56,680 nt of DNA from the NCBI GenBank assembly GCA_017621415.1, contig JAGATD010000059.1, forward strand, positions 1-56,680, read 5' to 3'. Positions within the stretch are counted from its first letter, which is position 1, and each line of letters opens with the position of its first letter. A model generated the notes under the pieces. That model ran no database searches. It was not told the DNA's origin and saw only the letters and a program-made list of their open reading frames with translations. Both the position numbers and the translations under genes were made by a program. Source of the DNA: Clostridia bacterium. GTDB lineage: Bacteria; Bacillota; Clostridia; Oscillospirales; CAG-272. Below, piece after piece: positions 8,084 through 17,897 of this stretch.

Positions 8084-9185
8084 CAATGCGGCTACAACAT
8101 TCCCAAAGCCAAAGGCTGTTATAAGCGAGGTAAAAAAATGCATCTCCGAATACTGCGGAAATCCCGGCAGGAGCGGACACACTCTATCCCTTGAAGCATC
8201 CGAGCGCATCTATGAGGCCAGAGAAGCCATAGCTGTTCATTTTGGATTTTCAAGACCCGAGAATGTTGTTTTTACCTACAATGCGACTTATGCGCTGAAT
8301 ATTGCTATGTGGGCTAAAATTCCAAAAAATTCTCACGTTTTATGTTCGGATATAGAGCATAACGCAGTTGTAAGACCGCTGAATTTAATGAAAGACCGAG
8401 GGTATATCGACTACTCCCTGTTTTCAACCGACGGAGATATTGAAGAAAATATAAAAAATGCCCTGACACCACAAACAAAAGCGATAGTATCAACTCTAAG
8501 CTCTAATGTTACAGGCAAAAAGCTCTCATTAAGGGCTTTGTCAAGAATTGCCTCAGATAACGGCTTAATCTTGATCGTTGACGCTTCGCAAGCGGCAGGA
8601 CACGAAAAATTTGACTTATCAAAAACTCCCTGCGCCTGCTTTTGTGCCCCGGGACACAAGGGGCTGTTCGGTATACAAGGCTCGGGGTTTGTTATTTTCG
8701 GAGAGGGAGAACACCCCAGGTCTGTTATAACAGGCGGCAGCGGCTCAAATTCAAAAAGTCCCTTTATGCCTGTCACCCTGCCCGAAAGCCAGGAGGCGGG
8801 AACGCTTTCAACCCCATCTATCGCTTCGCTTTTACGGGGTGTTGAATTTATAAACGCTGTTGGAATAGAAGAGATTTCTTATAAAGAAAGTCTTTTGTGC
8901 GACAAAATAAAGTCCGGGCTGTCGGTTATAAAGGGTGTCAAGCTATATGAAACAGAGGGAAGCATTGTCCTCTTTAACGGAAGAAAAGGCATGGATATGC
9001 TTTTATCTAATCTTGACAAATGCGGAATATGCGTAAGAGGCGGTTATCACTGCGCTCCGTCAGCCCACATAAGGCTGGGAACCGATAAAACAGGCGCAAT
9101 AAGAGCTTCTGTTTCTTATCTTAACTCCGTGAAAGATGTAGAACATTTTTTGAAATCCGTTAGTAAAATTGCGGCAGAAATATAA
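8070..9185 (+). CDS. Cysteine-desulfurase-like class V aminotransferase
   Basis: The 371-residue PLP enzyme starts at the ATG of MVYLDNAATTFPKPK (8070); a frame extension to 8037 would lie inside the preceding gene. It has a PLP-lysine region APGHKGLFG (about 195-203), and the active-site cysteine motif RGGYHCAPSAH (about 328-338). These features fit the desulfurase-like family that lacks an IscU partner and is often found with Se/S carrier proteins. It should release sulfur or selenium from cysteine or selenocysteine onto the neighbouring protein. Overlap with that gene and the shared terminator support a two-gene operon. Confidence 0.85.
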   Translation: MVYLDNAATTFPKPKAVISEVKKCISEYCGNPGRSGHTLSLEASERIYEAREAIAVHFGFSRPENVVFTYNATYALNIAMWAKIPKNSHVLCSDIEHNAVVRPLNLMKDRGYIDYSLFSTDGDIEENIKNALTPQTKAIVSTLSSNVTGKKLSLRALSRIASDNGLILIVDASQAAGHEKFDLSKTPCACFCAPGHKGLFGIQGSGFVIFGEGEHPRSVITGGSGSNSKSPFMPVTLPESQEAGTLSTPSIASLLRGVEFINAVGIEEISYKESLLCDKIKSGLSVIKGVKLYETEGSIVLFNGRKGMDMLLSNLDKCGICVRGGYHCAPSAHIRLGTDKTGAIRASVSYLNSVKDVEHFLKSVSKIAAEI

Positions 9186-9188
9186 AAG

Positions 9189-9222
9189 CAGCAGAGACTT
9201 TAGTTAAAACAGGTCTCTGCTG
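9189..9222. terminator. Bidirectional terminator between converging operons
   Basis: A perfect 10 bp stem (9189-9198 with 9213-9222) lies between the end of the desulfurase gene and the end of the glycogen operon, with AT-rich tails on both sides. Confidence 0.8.
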
Positions 9223-9227
9223 AAAAA

Positions 9228-9731
9228 TTATTTTTTATAATTCAAAATTTTGTTTAAAGCATTTTTTTGGTAATAGGAATAGTGAGATCCGTTACAGCTT
9301 ACCGTAATATCGGCATATTTTTCAAGAAGAGGACGTCTTTCGTCATACAGGTCGAAAATAGTCTGCCCCTCCTTTAAAACCACTCCCCTCTTAGAAAAAT
9401 CACCGAGTCTTTTAATAAGATTTTCTGGACTTACATAGAGATAAACCACAGGACCCATAGCTTTAAAGTGATTCATTACACTTTCATAATAAATAGCGCT
9501 GCCTCCGGGAGTGATAATGATGTTATCCTCCTTTATTGACAGAAGTGTTTCCTCCTCGATGCGCTTAAATTCATCAATTCCGTCCTCGTCAATGATATCC
9601 TGAAGCTTTCTGCCTGTAATCTGCTCTATCAGGTGGTCTCCGTCAAGAGTTTTCATATTAAGTTTTTTTGCTAAGGCTCTGCCCATACAGGTTTTCCCCG
9701 CCCCGGGCATTCCTATAAGTGTAATGGTCAT
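9228..9731 (-). CDS. Shikimate-kinase-like P-loop kinase
   Basis: The 167-residue protein has a Walker A GMPGAGKT (7-14), a DGD pair in LDGDHLIE, and a DERRPLLEKYAD segment typical of the shikimate kinase C terminus. Two substrate-site features differ from the usual pattern: the FRxxE arginine is lysine (EFKRIEE), and the GGG motif reads GGS. It could be a diverged shikimate kinase or act on another small substrate. It is the last gene of the glycogen operon, one base after the GH13 gene, with no aromatic pathway gene nearby. Assignment to the family is firm, to the reaction much less so. Confidence 0.7.
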   Translation of the reverse strand: MTITLIGMPGAGKTCMGRALAKKLNMKTLDGDHLIEQITGRKLQDIIDEDGIDEFKRIEEETLLSIKEDNIIITPGGSAIYYESVMNHFKAMGPVVYLYVSPENLIKRLGDFSKRGVVLKEGQTIFDLYDERRPLLEKYADITVSCNGSHYSYYQKNALNKILNYKK

Positions 9732-9732
9732 T

Positions 9733-11655
9733 TTATTCCTCTGAAATAAGCTCTATGGCTGTGTTGTTTTTTATCTTAACAATTGCCGAGTCAGCCGCAG
9801 CAAGGACAAGCCTTTTCGACCTCTTGCCGGTAATAAGATTTAAAGAAAGACGGTCAAATTCAACTACCGCAGCATTGCTTGAATTATTGATAAATGTAAT
9901 ATAATTATATCCCTTTTCGCTCCGCGAGAAGATAAGAAGCTCGGGGGTGAGATAAAGAAGCTCAAAATCACCCTCACGGTATACAGAATTTTCTCTGCGT
10001 ATTTTTCCTATCATTCTGTATCGGTCAAGGATTGAGCTGTCCTCATGTCCCCATGGATAAGGCATACGGCAAAACGGGTCGCCATACCCCTCAAGACCTG
10101 CCTCGTCACCGTAAAATACAGACGGGATACCCGGAAGAGTTGCGAGAATGGTATATGCGTTTTTAAGCCTTGCCCGCGCTATGGAATACTGCTCTCCAGA
10201 AAGACGCATTTCTCTCTTTTGCGCATTGGTTTTACCCTCGTCAGAAACTCCCGAAAGCGCAGTTAAAGCTCTTACTGTATCGTGAGAACCAAGGAGATTC
10301 ATTTGGGCATTTCTTATTCTTTCGGGCATATTATTTATAACATCGCAAAGCGCGTATCTTAACTTTTCTGTGCCCTTATTAACAAGATAATCAAGTATAC
10401 CGACTCTGACGGGATAGTTCATAACACCGTCAAGCTCGCCGCCAAGATAATATTTTTTTCTTACCCCGTAAGCAACCTTGTTCGACGCATCCTCCCAGAC
10501 CTCGCCTAAAAGAAGTGACTCATTTTTTTGTGAGAGCCGACTTTTTATTTTAGCTAAAAAGCTGTCCGAAAGCTCGTCTGCAACATCAAGCCTGAAGCCG
10601 TATACACCCATTTTTGAGTACTTGTCAAGCACTCCGCCCTCTCCTGCTATGAACTCTCCGCAATCAGGAATATCAGGGTTAATTCTAGGCAGAATAGGAA
10701 TATCCCACCAGCAGGTGTATTTGTCAGGAAAGCTTTTAAAGTCGTACCAGGAATAATAAGGGGACTCCTCTGAGTTATATGCGCCAACACTGTCAAAGCG
10801 GCTGTATTTGTTAAAATAGATACTGTCGTCACCGGTGTGGTTAAACACTCCGTCAAGAATTATCCTTATTCCTCTTTTACCTGCCTTGTCAATAAGTAAT
10901 TTTAAAGCATCGTCACCGCCAAACATTTCGTCAACGGTCATATAATCCGCAGTGTCATATTTATGATTTGAAACAGAGGAGAAAACGGGAGATAAATATA
11001 TTATCGAAACACCCAAAGAGTCAAGGTAATCAAGCTTGTCTATAATACCGTAGAGGGTACCGCCGTAAAAGGTGTTGTTCTTAAGAGGAGCGCCCGGGTA
11101 TTCGGGATATTCGGGAATATTTTTCCACTCACCCGAAACAAGGACTGCCCCCTCAGAAACAGGAACGTCACCGCCTCTCATAAATCTATCAACAAATATG
11201 TGATAAATTATTCCTCCGTATGCCGCTCGGGGCTTTGGATATTTAAAATCCGAAACGGTAAGCTGGAGCATATTGTCAAGAGATGGGTCTCTTGTCAGAT
11301 AGCAGTCAGCGCCCTTTTTTACAAAATAGGTTTCGTCAAAGGTGGATAAGCTGATATGGAAAAAGCTAAGCCCGGCTTCACCCGAAAGACGGGACAGGTT
11401 AAACAAAAATTCATCTCTCCCGCTGTAAATTCCGAAAAATTCGCCCTGCACCTTATCCTTAACCCTGCTTGAATATTCGTCAAAGACTACAAGACGGCAA
11501 TCTGTTACACCGAGCGCGCGAGACACACGCAGGCGAAGAATTATTTCCTCGCCCAAATCATATGCGCAGACCTTGTTATATCCCGCAGAATGTAAAAAGT
11601 CAACATCAACAGCTATATTACTCGGGAATGGTGCGTTAAAACTACCGTGTGTCAC
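9733..11655 (-). CDS. GH13 alpha-amylase family enzyme (neopullulanase/cyclomaltodextrinase-like)
   Basis: The 640-residue enzyme has an N-terminal beta-sandwich region (about 1-140), a catalytic TIM barrel and a C-terminal beta domain (from about 565). Conserved GH13 regions are visible: DGVFNHTG, GFRLDVADE with the nucleophile Asp (about 357), LLLGEVWED with the acid/base Glu (about 384) and GSHDT with the third acid (about 459). No signal peptide is seen, so it works in the cytoplasm, probably trimming or debranching alpha-glucan released from glycogen. It follows glgP by 18 bases. Confidence 0.88.
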   Translation of the reverse strand: MTHGSFNAPFPSNIAVDVDFLHSAGYNKVCAYDLGEEIILRLRVSRALGVTDCRLVVFDEYSSRVKDKVQGEFFGIYSGRDEFLFNLSRLSGEAGLSFFHISLSTFDETYFVKKGADCYLTRDPSLDNMLQLTVSDFKYPKPRAAYGGIIYHIFVDRFMRGGDVPVSEGAVLVSGEWKNIPEYPEYPGAPLKNNTFYGGTLYGIIDKLDYLDSLGVSIIYLSPVFSSVSNHKYDTADYMTVDEMFGGDDALKLLIDKAGKRGIRIILDGVFNHTGDDSIYFNKYSRFDSVGAYNSEESPYYSWYDFKSFPDKYTCWWDIPILPRINPDIPDCGEFIAGEGGVLDKYSKMGVYGFRLDVADELSDSFLAKIKSRLSQKNESLLLGEVWEDASNKVAYGVRKKYYLGGELDGVMNYPVRVGILDYLVNKGTEKLRYALCDVINNMPERIRNAQMNLLGSHDTVRALTALSGVSDEGKTNAQKREMRLSGEQYSIARARLKNAYTILATLPGIPSVFYGDEAGLEGYGDPFCRMPYPWGHEDSSILDRYRMIGKIRRENSVYREGDFELLYLTPELLIFSRSEKGYNYITFINNSSNAAVVEFDRLSLNLITGKRSKRLVLAAADSAIVKIKNNTAIELISEE

Positions 11656-11673
11656 AAATCAAACCTCAAAAAA

Positions 11674-14145
11674 TTATTTAATCTTATTTATAGGCTTTGC
11701 GTGCCAGATGTTCTCAGCATAATTTCTTACACTGTTGTCTGACGCAAATGTACCGCTTGTTGCGGTATTGATAAGAGACTTCTCTGCCCAGAGCCTTGAA
11801 TTACCGTAATCGGTAGTTGCGTTTCTGTGAGCATAGAAGTAGGAATCAAAGTCAGCAAGGCACATAAACGGGTCGGCAACTCCGCCGCTGCCGTCAATAA
11901 GATAATCTGCGATATGCGCAAAGCTCTCTCCGCCGATGGGAGAATAAAGTCGGTCAATAACACCCTTTAATCTCTCGGATGCGTGATAGTAATTTCTTGC
12001 CACATATCCGCTGCGCCAAAGCTCGTCTACCTCGTGGGTATTCATACCGAAGATGTAGATGTTATCCTTACCGCAGGCCTCGAGAATTTCAACATTCGCT
12101 CCGTCAAGAGTTCCTATGGTTACAGCGCCGTTCATCATAAGCTTCATACAGCCTGTACCGCTGGCTTCCTTACCCGCAAGAGAAATCTGCTCTGAAATAT
12201 CTGCCGAAGGAATAAGAACCTCAGCCATAGATACATTATATTCCTCCATAAATACAACCTTAAGACGGTCTTTTGTAAGAGGATTGGACTCAAGCTCCTT
12301 AGAAAGGAACCAGATAAGCTTAATTATCTTTTTAGCCATAGCATATCCGGGCGCTGCCTTACATCCAAAGACAAAGGTCTGAGGAGGAATATCCGCATTG
12401 GGATTTGCCAAAATCTCGTTATAGAGAGCGATAATTTTAAGAACATTAAGGAGCTGTCTCTTATACTCGTGCATTCTCTTTATCTGCACATCAAAGATAG
12501 AATCGGTATCAATACGCTTACCGCTTTTTGCAAATGCGTAGTGAGCAAATCTCTCTTTGTTTTCGTGCTTGATTTTTGAAATGCGGTCAAGAACACTCTC
12601 GTCATTCTTATAGTCAAGAAGCTTGATAAGCTCGGTTCCCTCTTCCCTGAAGCCCTCGCCGATAAGCTCGTCAAGCAGAGACGCAAGAGCGGGGTTGGAA
12701 TAATTAAGCCATCTGCGGTGAACAACTCCGTTTGTTACATTTGTAAACTTCCAGGGAGTCATCTTGTAGAAGTCGTGGAAAATAGTCTTTTTAAGAATAT
12801 CGCTATGGAGCTTTGAAACTCCGTTTACTGTATGAGAGCCAACGATAGAGAGATTTGCCATTCTTACCTGGTTGTAGGCAACTATTGCCATGCGTGAAAT
12901 TCTGTCCCAGTCACCGGGATACATATTCCAAAGGTCTGCTGTAAATCTCTTGTTTATCTCGTTAACGATCATAAAGATTCTAGGCAGCTTTATGCTGAAG
13001 AGGTCAACACGCCAGCACTCAAGCGCCTCGGGAAGAACCGTGTGGTTTGTGTAGCTGACAGACTTAACAACGATCTCCCAGGCATCCTCCCAAGAATAGG
13101 AATAAATATCCATAAGGATACGCATAAGCTCGGGAATACAGAGCGCCGGGTGGGTATCGTTGATATGAATGGCTACCTTGTCCTCAAAGCCGAGTAGCGA
13201 GCCGTGCTCGGCAAAATAGTCGCTGATAATGCTCTGAAGAGATGCGGAAACAAGGAAATACTGCTGAGTAAGTCTTAAAAGCTTTCCCTCATCGTAATTA
13301 TCCGGGGGATAAAGTTGCTTTGTAATAGCCTCGGCAGTGTTTGTGTCCGAGAGCTTTTTAAGATAGTTAGCCTGTGTGGTGTAGGTGGCTATCTGAGGAG
13401 CTACCTCCTTTGCGCGCCAGAGACGGATAGTGTTTACCGCATTTGTTTCAGTACCGGGGATAAGCAGGTCGTAAGGAACGGCTCTTACCTCATCATAATC
13501 ATAGTTTGAGTAGGTAAAGCGACCGTTTTCCTGCCGTTCTTCAACCCTGCCGCCAAATTTAACTGAAACAGCTCTTTCGGTTCTTGGCACAAGCCACACA
13601 CCTCCGCTGGCAAGCCATTCATCGGGAAGCTCAACCTGCTCGCCGTCAATAAGTCTCTGCTTAAAGAGACCGTTTTCATACAGTAAGGAGTAGCCGTTTG
13701 CTGCATAGTCCTTTGCGGTAAGCGAGTCAACAAAGCATGCGGCAAGTCTTCCAAGACCGCCGTTTCCGAGACCGGGGTCAACCTCGCAGGCGTAGATTTT
13801 ATCAAATGATGTGCCAAACTCGGTAAGGATTTCGGAAAGCTCGTTATAAATGCCGAGATTCATAGCATCATTTTTAAGAGCTCTTCCTACAAGGAACTCC
13901 ATACAGAGATAACAAATCTTTTTGCCGCCTGCGGCTTTAATTCTCTTTTTAAAATCGGAGCGGTAATCAAGCATTATGTCCTTAAGGGCGTGAACCGTTG
14001 CCTGATAAAGCTGCTCATCGGTTGCTCGCTCAGGGTCATATATACCTCTTGTTACTAGCTTCGCTTCAATTTTTTCTTTTAACTGCTCTTTTGTAATTTT
14101 GTTTTTTCTACCTGAAAGAAAGGCTTGTGCGGGATTATTTGACAT
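11674..14145 (-). CDS. glgP: Glycogen/alpha-glucan phosphorylase
   Basis: The 823-residue enzyme removes glucose-1-phosphate from alpha-1,4 chain ends using phosphate. The PLP-binding lysine lies at about residue 667 in EASGTGCMKL; most homologues have Asn where this one has Cys before Met-Lys. The N-terminal GNGGLGRLAACF motif and the length are as usual for the family. It stands between glgA (14 bases upstream) and the GH13 gene, so synthesis and breakdown of glycogen are encoded together. Confidence 0.95.
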   Translation of the reverse strand: MSNNPAQAFLSGRKNKITKEQLKEKIEAKLVTRGIYDPERATDEQLYQATVHALKDIMLDYRSDFKKRIKAAGGKKICYLCMEFLVGRALKNDAMNLGIYNELSEILTEFGTSFDKIYACEVDPGLGNGGLGRLAACFVDSLTAKDYAANGYSLLYENGLFKQRLIDGEQVELPDEWLASGGVWLVPRTERAVSVKFGGRVEERQENGRFTYSNYDYDEVRAVPYDLLIPGTETNAVNTIRLWRAKEVAPQIATYTTQANYLKKLSDTNTAEAITKQLYPPDNYDEGKLLRLTQQYFLVSASLQSIISDYFAEHGSLLGFEDKVAIHINDTHPALCIPELMRILMDIYSYSWEDAWEIVVKSVSYTNHTVLPEALECWRVDLFSIKLPRIFMIVNEINKRFTADLWNMYPGDWDRISRMAIVAYNQVRMANLSIVGSHTVNGVSKLHSDILKKTIFHDFYKMTPWKFTNVTNGVVHRRWLNYSNPALASLLDELIGEGFREEGTELIKLLDYKNDESVLDRISKIKHENKERFAHYAFAKSGKRIDTDSIFDVQIKRMHEYKRQLLNVLKIIALYNEILANPNADIPPQTFVFGCKAAPGYAMAKKIIKLIWFLSKELESNPLTKDRLKVVFMEEYNVSMAEVLIPSADISEQISLAGKEASGTGCMKLMMNGAVTIGTLDGANVEILEACGKDNIYIFGMNTHEVDELWRSGYVARNYYHASERLKGVIDRLYSPIGGESFAHIADYLIDGSGGVADPFMCLADFDSYFYAHRNATTDYGNSRLWAEKSLINTATSGTFASDNSVRNYAENIWHAKPINKIK

Positions 14146-14159
14146 ATTTTAAATTCCTA

Positions 14160-15581
14160 TTATGATAATAAATTTTTGTAAATCTGGATATATTTTGCGG
14201 CAGAGTTGTTCCAAGTAAAGTTTGAAGCCTTTGCCGACTTTGTAAGCGCGTTCCATTCCTCTTTGTTCTTATAGACCGCCGCTGCCTGCTTTGCGGTAAA
14301 GAGAAGCTCGTGGGCATTGTAATTATCAAAGCGGAAGCCGTTTGCCCCCTCGACACCGTACGGAATGATAGAATCCTTAAGTCCGCCAACCGAGCGAACA
14401 ACAGGAATTGTTGCGTAAGAGCAGCATATCATCTGCGCAAGACCGCAGGGCTCGCTCTTTGAGGGCATAAGGAAAACATCAGCCGCCGCATACATCTTTT
14501 TAGAGAGGACTCTGTCAAAGGTGATAAGCGCCTTAAAATTATCGTGTCTTGACTGTGCGCTGAGGAGGGCGTTTTCGTACTCCTTTTCACCCGTACCGAG
14601 AACAACAAGCTGAATATCCTCCATAAGAAGCTCATCAAGGATAGCAAGCAAGAGGTCAATTCCCTTTTGAGAGGCAAGTCTTGTAATCATTACAAAGAGA
14701 GGTGTGTCCTTTTTATAAGGCAGGCCTATCTCCTCACAGAGAGCCTTTTTATTCTTCTGCTTTCCTGTCTTGTAATTTGTTTTTGTAAAGGGCTGATAAA
14801 TATCTCCGCCAACCTCGGGTGAGAAATAAGAATAGTCTATTCCGTTTATTACACCGTCCATTTTGTGCTTTATTGACTTAACAATAGGCGCAAGACCGAA
14901 AGCGAAGAAATCGTATTCAAGCTCCGAGGCATAATTCGGGCTCACCGTTGTTACAAAGTCCGATAAAACCATAGCCGCCTTCATAAGATTGAGCGCTCCG
15001 TCCCATACACAAAGGTCGCGGTATTTAGAATCAATACCGTAAACATCGCCTAAAATGTAGGGGTCAAACTTGCCCTGATATTCGATATTATGGATAGTGT
15101 ATACGGTTTTAAGATTTGAGAAAGCATCAAGATGGGCATATTTTGTTTTCAGATAAACAATAGCCGCAGCGCTCTGCCAGTCGTTTGCGTGGAGGATGTC
15201 GGGAATGTTACCCATATTGAGCATAAACTCTATTACAGCCATAGAGAAGAACGCAAATCTCTCACCGTCGTCAAACTCGCCATAGAGGCGCTTCCTGTCG
15301 AAATAATAATGATTTTCGACAAAATAATAGGTAACGCCCGAGTTGTTTATTTTATAAATGCTTGCGCCTGTGTGCCTCCATGAGAGGTCAAACTTGATAT
15401 CGCAAACCAGCTCAAGCTGAGACCTATATTCCTCTTTCATAGTATCGTAAAGAGGCATAATTACCTCACAGGACAGCTCCTTATTATCGGCGATAGCCTT
15501 TGGGAGAGCGCCCATTACATCGCCAAGCCCCCCGCTTGCGGCATAGGGGCCGGCTTCACTTGTTACAAATAAAATTTTCAA
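14160..15581 (-). CDS. glgA: Glycogen synthase (GT5)
   Basis: The 473-residue enzyme adds glucose from ADP-glucose to alpha-1,4 chains. It has two Rossmann halves, with the catalytic-cleft motif KSEPCGLAQM near residue 370. The N-terminal nucleotide-sugar loop, KTGGL in E. coli, reads AASGGLGD here, so the usual lysine is replaced by alanine; similar loops occur in other clostridial synthases as I recall them. It follows glgD by 18 bases and precedes glgP. Confidence 0.93.
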   Translation of the reverse strand: MKILFVTSEAGPYAASGGLGDVMGALPKAIADNKELSCEVIMPLYDTMKEEYRSQLELVCDIKFDLSWRHTGASIYKINNSGVTYYFVENHYYFDRKRLYGEFDDGERFAFFSMAVIEFMLNMGNIPDILHANDWQSAAAIVYLKTKYAHLDAFSNLKTVYTIHNIEYQGKFDPYILGDVYGIDSKYRDLCVWDGALNLMKAAMVLSDFVTTVSPNYASELEYDFFAFGLAPIVKSIKHKMDGVINGIDYSYFSPEVGGDIYQPFTKTNYKTGKQKNKKALCEEIGLPYKKDTPLFVMITRLASQKGIDLLLAILDELLMEDIQLVVLGTGEKEYENALLSAQSRHDNFKALITFDRVLSKKMYAAADVFLMPSKSEPCGLAQMICCSYATIPVVRSVGGLKDSIIPYGVEGANGFRFDNYNAHELLFTAKQAAAVYKNKEEWNALTKSAKASNFTWNNSAAKYIQIYKNLLS

Positions 15582-15599
15582 ATTAATTCTTCCTTAAAA

Positions 15600-16730
15600 T
15601 TAGATTTTAGCCTTTTTATTAATATAGAAAGGCATATTGTCGTTGCCCGAAAGGGTTACGCCGTCGGTTACGAAAACGTCCTTATCGGTAACTATGCAGT
15701 TAAGATTTGCATTCTTGCCGATGTGAGTACCGTGGAAGAGTACCGAGTTTTTAACCACAGCGCCCTTTTCTATCACAACATCTCTGAATATTACCGAATT
15801 GATTACAGTACCCTCAATTGTGCACTCGTCGGCAATCATAGAATTTTCTACAACGGCAGATGACTTGTGAGCTGTAGGAGCGGAGTTGTGTACTCTTGTG
15901 AATATTGGGAACTCCTTTTTGCCGAATATAGAGTCTCTTGCCTTTTCGCTCTTAACAAGCTCCATAGAATGAGCATAATAGTCGTTAAAGGAGTAGATAG
16001 AAGCAACATAGCCCGAATATTTGTATGTGCGATAGCTCTCAGACTTGCAATTCTTAAGCATAAAGCTTGTAAGACTGCCGAGATTATATGCCTCAGCCTC
16101 CTCGATAAGGAGCTTAAGATACGAGGTCTTCATAACAAATATGTTAAGTGAGATTTCGGGGTTTCTTTCATTATATGCCTGGTCCATCGCAATGTCGGTA
16201 ACCCTGCCCGCAACAGATGAAATCATCATTCGGGGAGTTTTCATAACTGCGCCGGGCTTTAAGCTCTGGGTAACAATGGTAATTGCCGCCCCGGTCTTTT
16301 CATGCTTCTTTATTACATCGGCAATATCAATATTAAGAACTGTGTCGGAGTCCATCATAACAACAAACTCCTCTTTAAACTCGGAGATATACTCCTTCAT
16401 ATTCTTAAGAGCTTCCATTCTTGTGGTAAACATCTTAGAGTCGGCATTTACCGCGGTCTGGAAAGGAGAAATCAGCTTAACGCCGCCTCCGCGTCTCGCA
16501 AGGTCCCAGTCCTTACCGCTTCCGATATGCTCAAGCAGTGAGCGGTAATTGTAGTTTGCAACAATGTTAATATTAGAAATATTCGCGTTTACAAGATTGG
16601 AGAGTGCGAAATCGATAAGCCTGTAACGGCAGGCAAAGGGGATAGCCGCAACCGTTCTGTCACCCGTAAGCCTTGAATGAGTGTTGTTATTAAGACTTGA
16701 AAAAATTATTCCTGCTGCGCTTATAGCCAT
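15600..16730 (-). CDS. glgD: ADP-glucose pyrophosphorylase regulatory subunit GlgD
   Basis: The 376-residue protein has the nucleotidyltransferase fold followed by a left-handed beta-helix with hexapeptide-like repeats (about 270-370). The pyrophosphorylase loop is degenerate (FSSLNNNTHSRL rather than GGxGxRL), as in GlgD subunits of Firmicutes, which modulate the catalytic GlgC partner and do little catalysis themselves. It lies between glgC and glgA with short gaps. Confidence 0.92.
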   Translation of the reverse strand: MAISAAGIIFSSLNNNTHSRLTGDRTVAAIPFACRYRLIDFALSNLVNANISNINIVANYNYRSLLEHIGSGKDWDLARRGGGVKLISPFQTAVNADSKMFTTRMEALKNMKEYISEFKEEFVVMMDSDTVLNIDIADVIKKHEKTGAAITIVTQSLKPGAVMKTPRMMISSVAGRVTDIAMDQAYNERNPEISLNIFVMKTSYLKLLIEEAEAYNLGSLTSFMLKNCKSESYRTYKYSGYVASIYSFNDYYAHSMELVKSEKARDSIFGKKEFPIFTRVHNSAPTAHKSSAVVENSMIADECTIEGTVINSVIFRDVVIEKGAVVKNSVLFHGTHIGKNANLNCIVTDKDVFVTDGVTLSGNDNMPFYINKKAKI

Positions 16731-16751
16731 TTTTACTATCCTACCTTTCCT

Positions 16752-17897
16752 TTAATTTGCAACGATGCTGCCGCTGGCAATAACTGTAATATTATCCTTG
16801 GGTGCGTTTTCTACACCGACAGTCTGCCCTGCCTCAATAACCGAGTCGGCATCAACGATAGCCGAGTACACCGCAGCGCCCTTCTTTATTACGACATCGT
16901 CCATTATTACCGAGTCCTTAACGATAGCTCCCGCTTCAACGACAACTCCGCCCGAAAGAACAGAATTTTCAACAGTGCCGAAAATACGCGAGCCCTCGGA
17001 GATAAGCGAGTTTTTAACCTTTGCCTTAGGGCCTATATACTGAGGGGGACGGGCTGTGTTCTTTGAATAAATTCTCTTATGCTGGTCGCCGAGATTTATT
17101 ACAGGCTCGTCGCCGATAAGGTCCATATTAGCTTCCCAGAGAGAGGAAATTGTTCCAACATCCTTCCAATATCCCTCAAACTTATAGGAATAAAGCTTTT
17201 CACCGTTGTGAAGAAGGTTGGGAATTATGTTCTTACCAAAGTCGTTAGAGGAATTTTCGTCAGCCTCATCAGCCTCAAGATACTCAATAAGAGTCTTGGT
17301 GTTAAAGATGTAAATACCCATTGACGCCTGGTTGTTCTTAGGCACCTTGGGCTTTTCTTCAAACTCATAGATAGAGCCGTCAAAGTTTGTGTTGCATATA
17401 CCGAATCTTGATGCCTCCTCGATAGGAACGGTAATTGTAGCAACGGTACAAACAGCGCCTGTCTTCTTATGCTGCTCGAGCATAAGCTTATAGTCCATAC
17501 GGTAGATATGGTCGCCGGAAAGGATAAGAACATAATCGGGGTTATACTGCTTAATGAAGTTTATGTTCTGGTAAATTGCGTTTGCGGTACCCTTATACCA
17601 CTCGGAATTCTTGTTTCCCTGATAGGGAGGAAGAACGGTAAGACCGCCTCTCATTCTGTCAAGGTCCCAGGGTGCGCCGTTTGCCACATACTCATTAAGA
17701 GCCAGGGGCTGATACTGGGTAAGAACACCAACTGTGTCAATACCCGAGTTTATGCAGTTTGAAAGAGGAAAATCAATAATCTTGTATTTACCTCCAAAGG
17801 ATACTGCGGGCTTTGCAATCTGCTTTGTCAGGTCGTATAAACGTGAGCCTTGGCCGCCTGCAAGGAGCATCGCTATACATTCTTTTTTAACGTACAT
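16752..17897 (-). CDS. glgC: Glucose-1-phosphate adenylyltransferase
   Basis: The 381-residue catalytic subunit makes ADP-glucose from ATP and glucose-1-phosphate. It keeps the LAGGQGSRL nucleotide loop (12-20), [11 protein letters not shown] in the active site and FEEKPK with the sugar-phosphate lysine, then beta-helix repeats. Its start overlaps the end of glgB by 11 bases, so the two are translationally linked. Confidence 0.95.
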   Translation of the reverse strand: MYVKKECIAMLLAGGQGSRLYDLTKQIAKPAVSFGGKYKIIDFPLSNCINSGIDTVGVLTQYQPLALNEYVANGAPWDLDRMRGGLTVLPPYQGNKNSEWYKGTANAIYQNINFIKQYNPDYVLILSGDHIYRMDYKLMLEQHKKTGAVCTVATITVPIEEASRFGICNTNFDGSIYEFEEKPKVPKNNQASMGIYIFNTKTLIEYLEADEADENSSNDFGKNIIPNLLHNGEKLYSYKFEGYWKDVGTISSLWEANMDLIGDEPVINLGDQHKRIYSKNTARPPQYIGPKAKVKNSLISEGSRIFGTVENSVLSGGVVVEAGAIVKDSVIMDDVVIKKGAAVYSAIVDADSVIEAGQTVGVENAPKDNITVIASGSIVAN

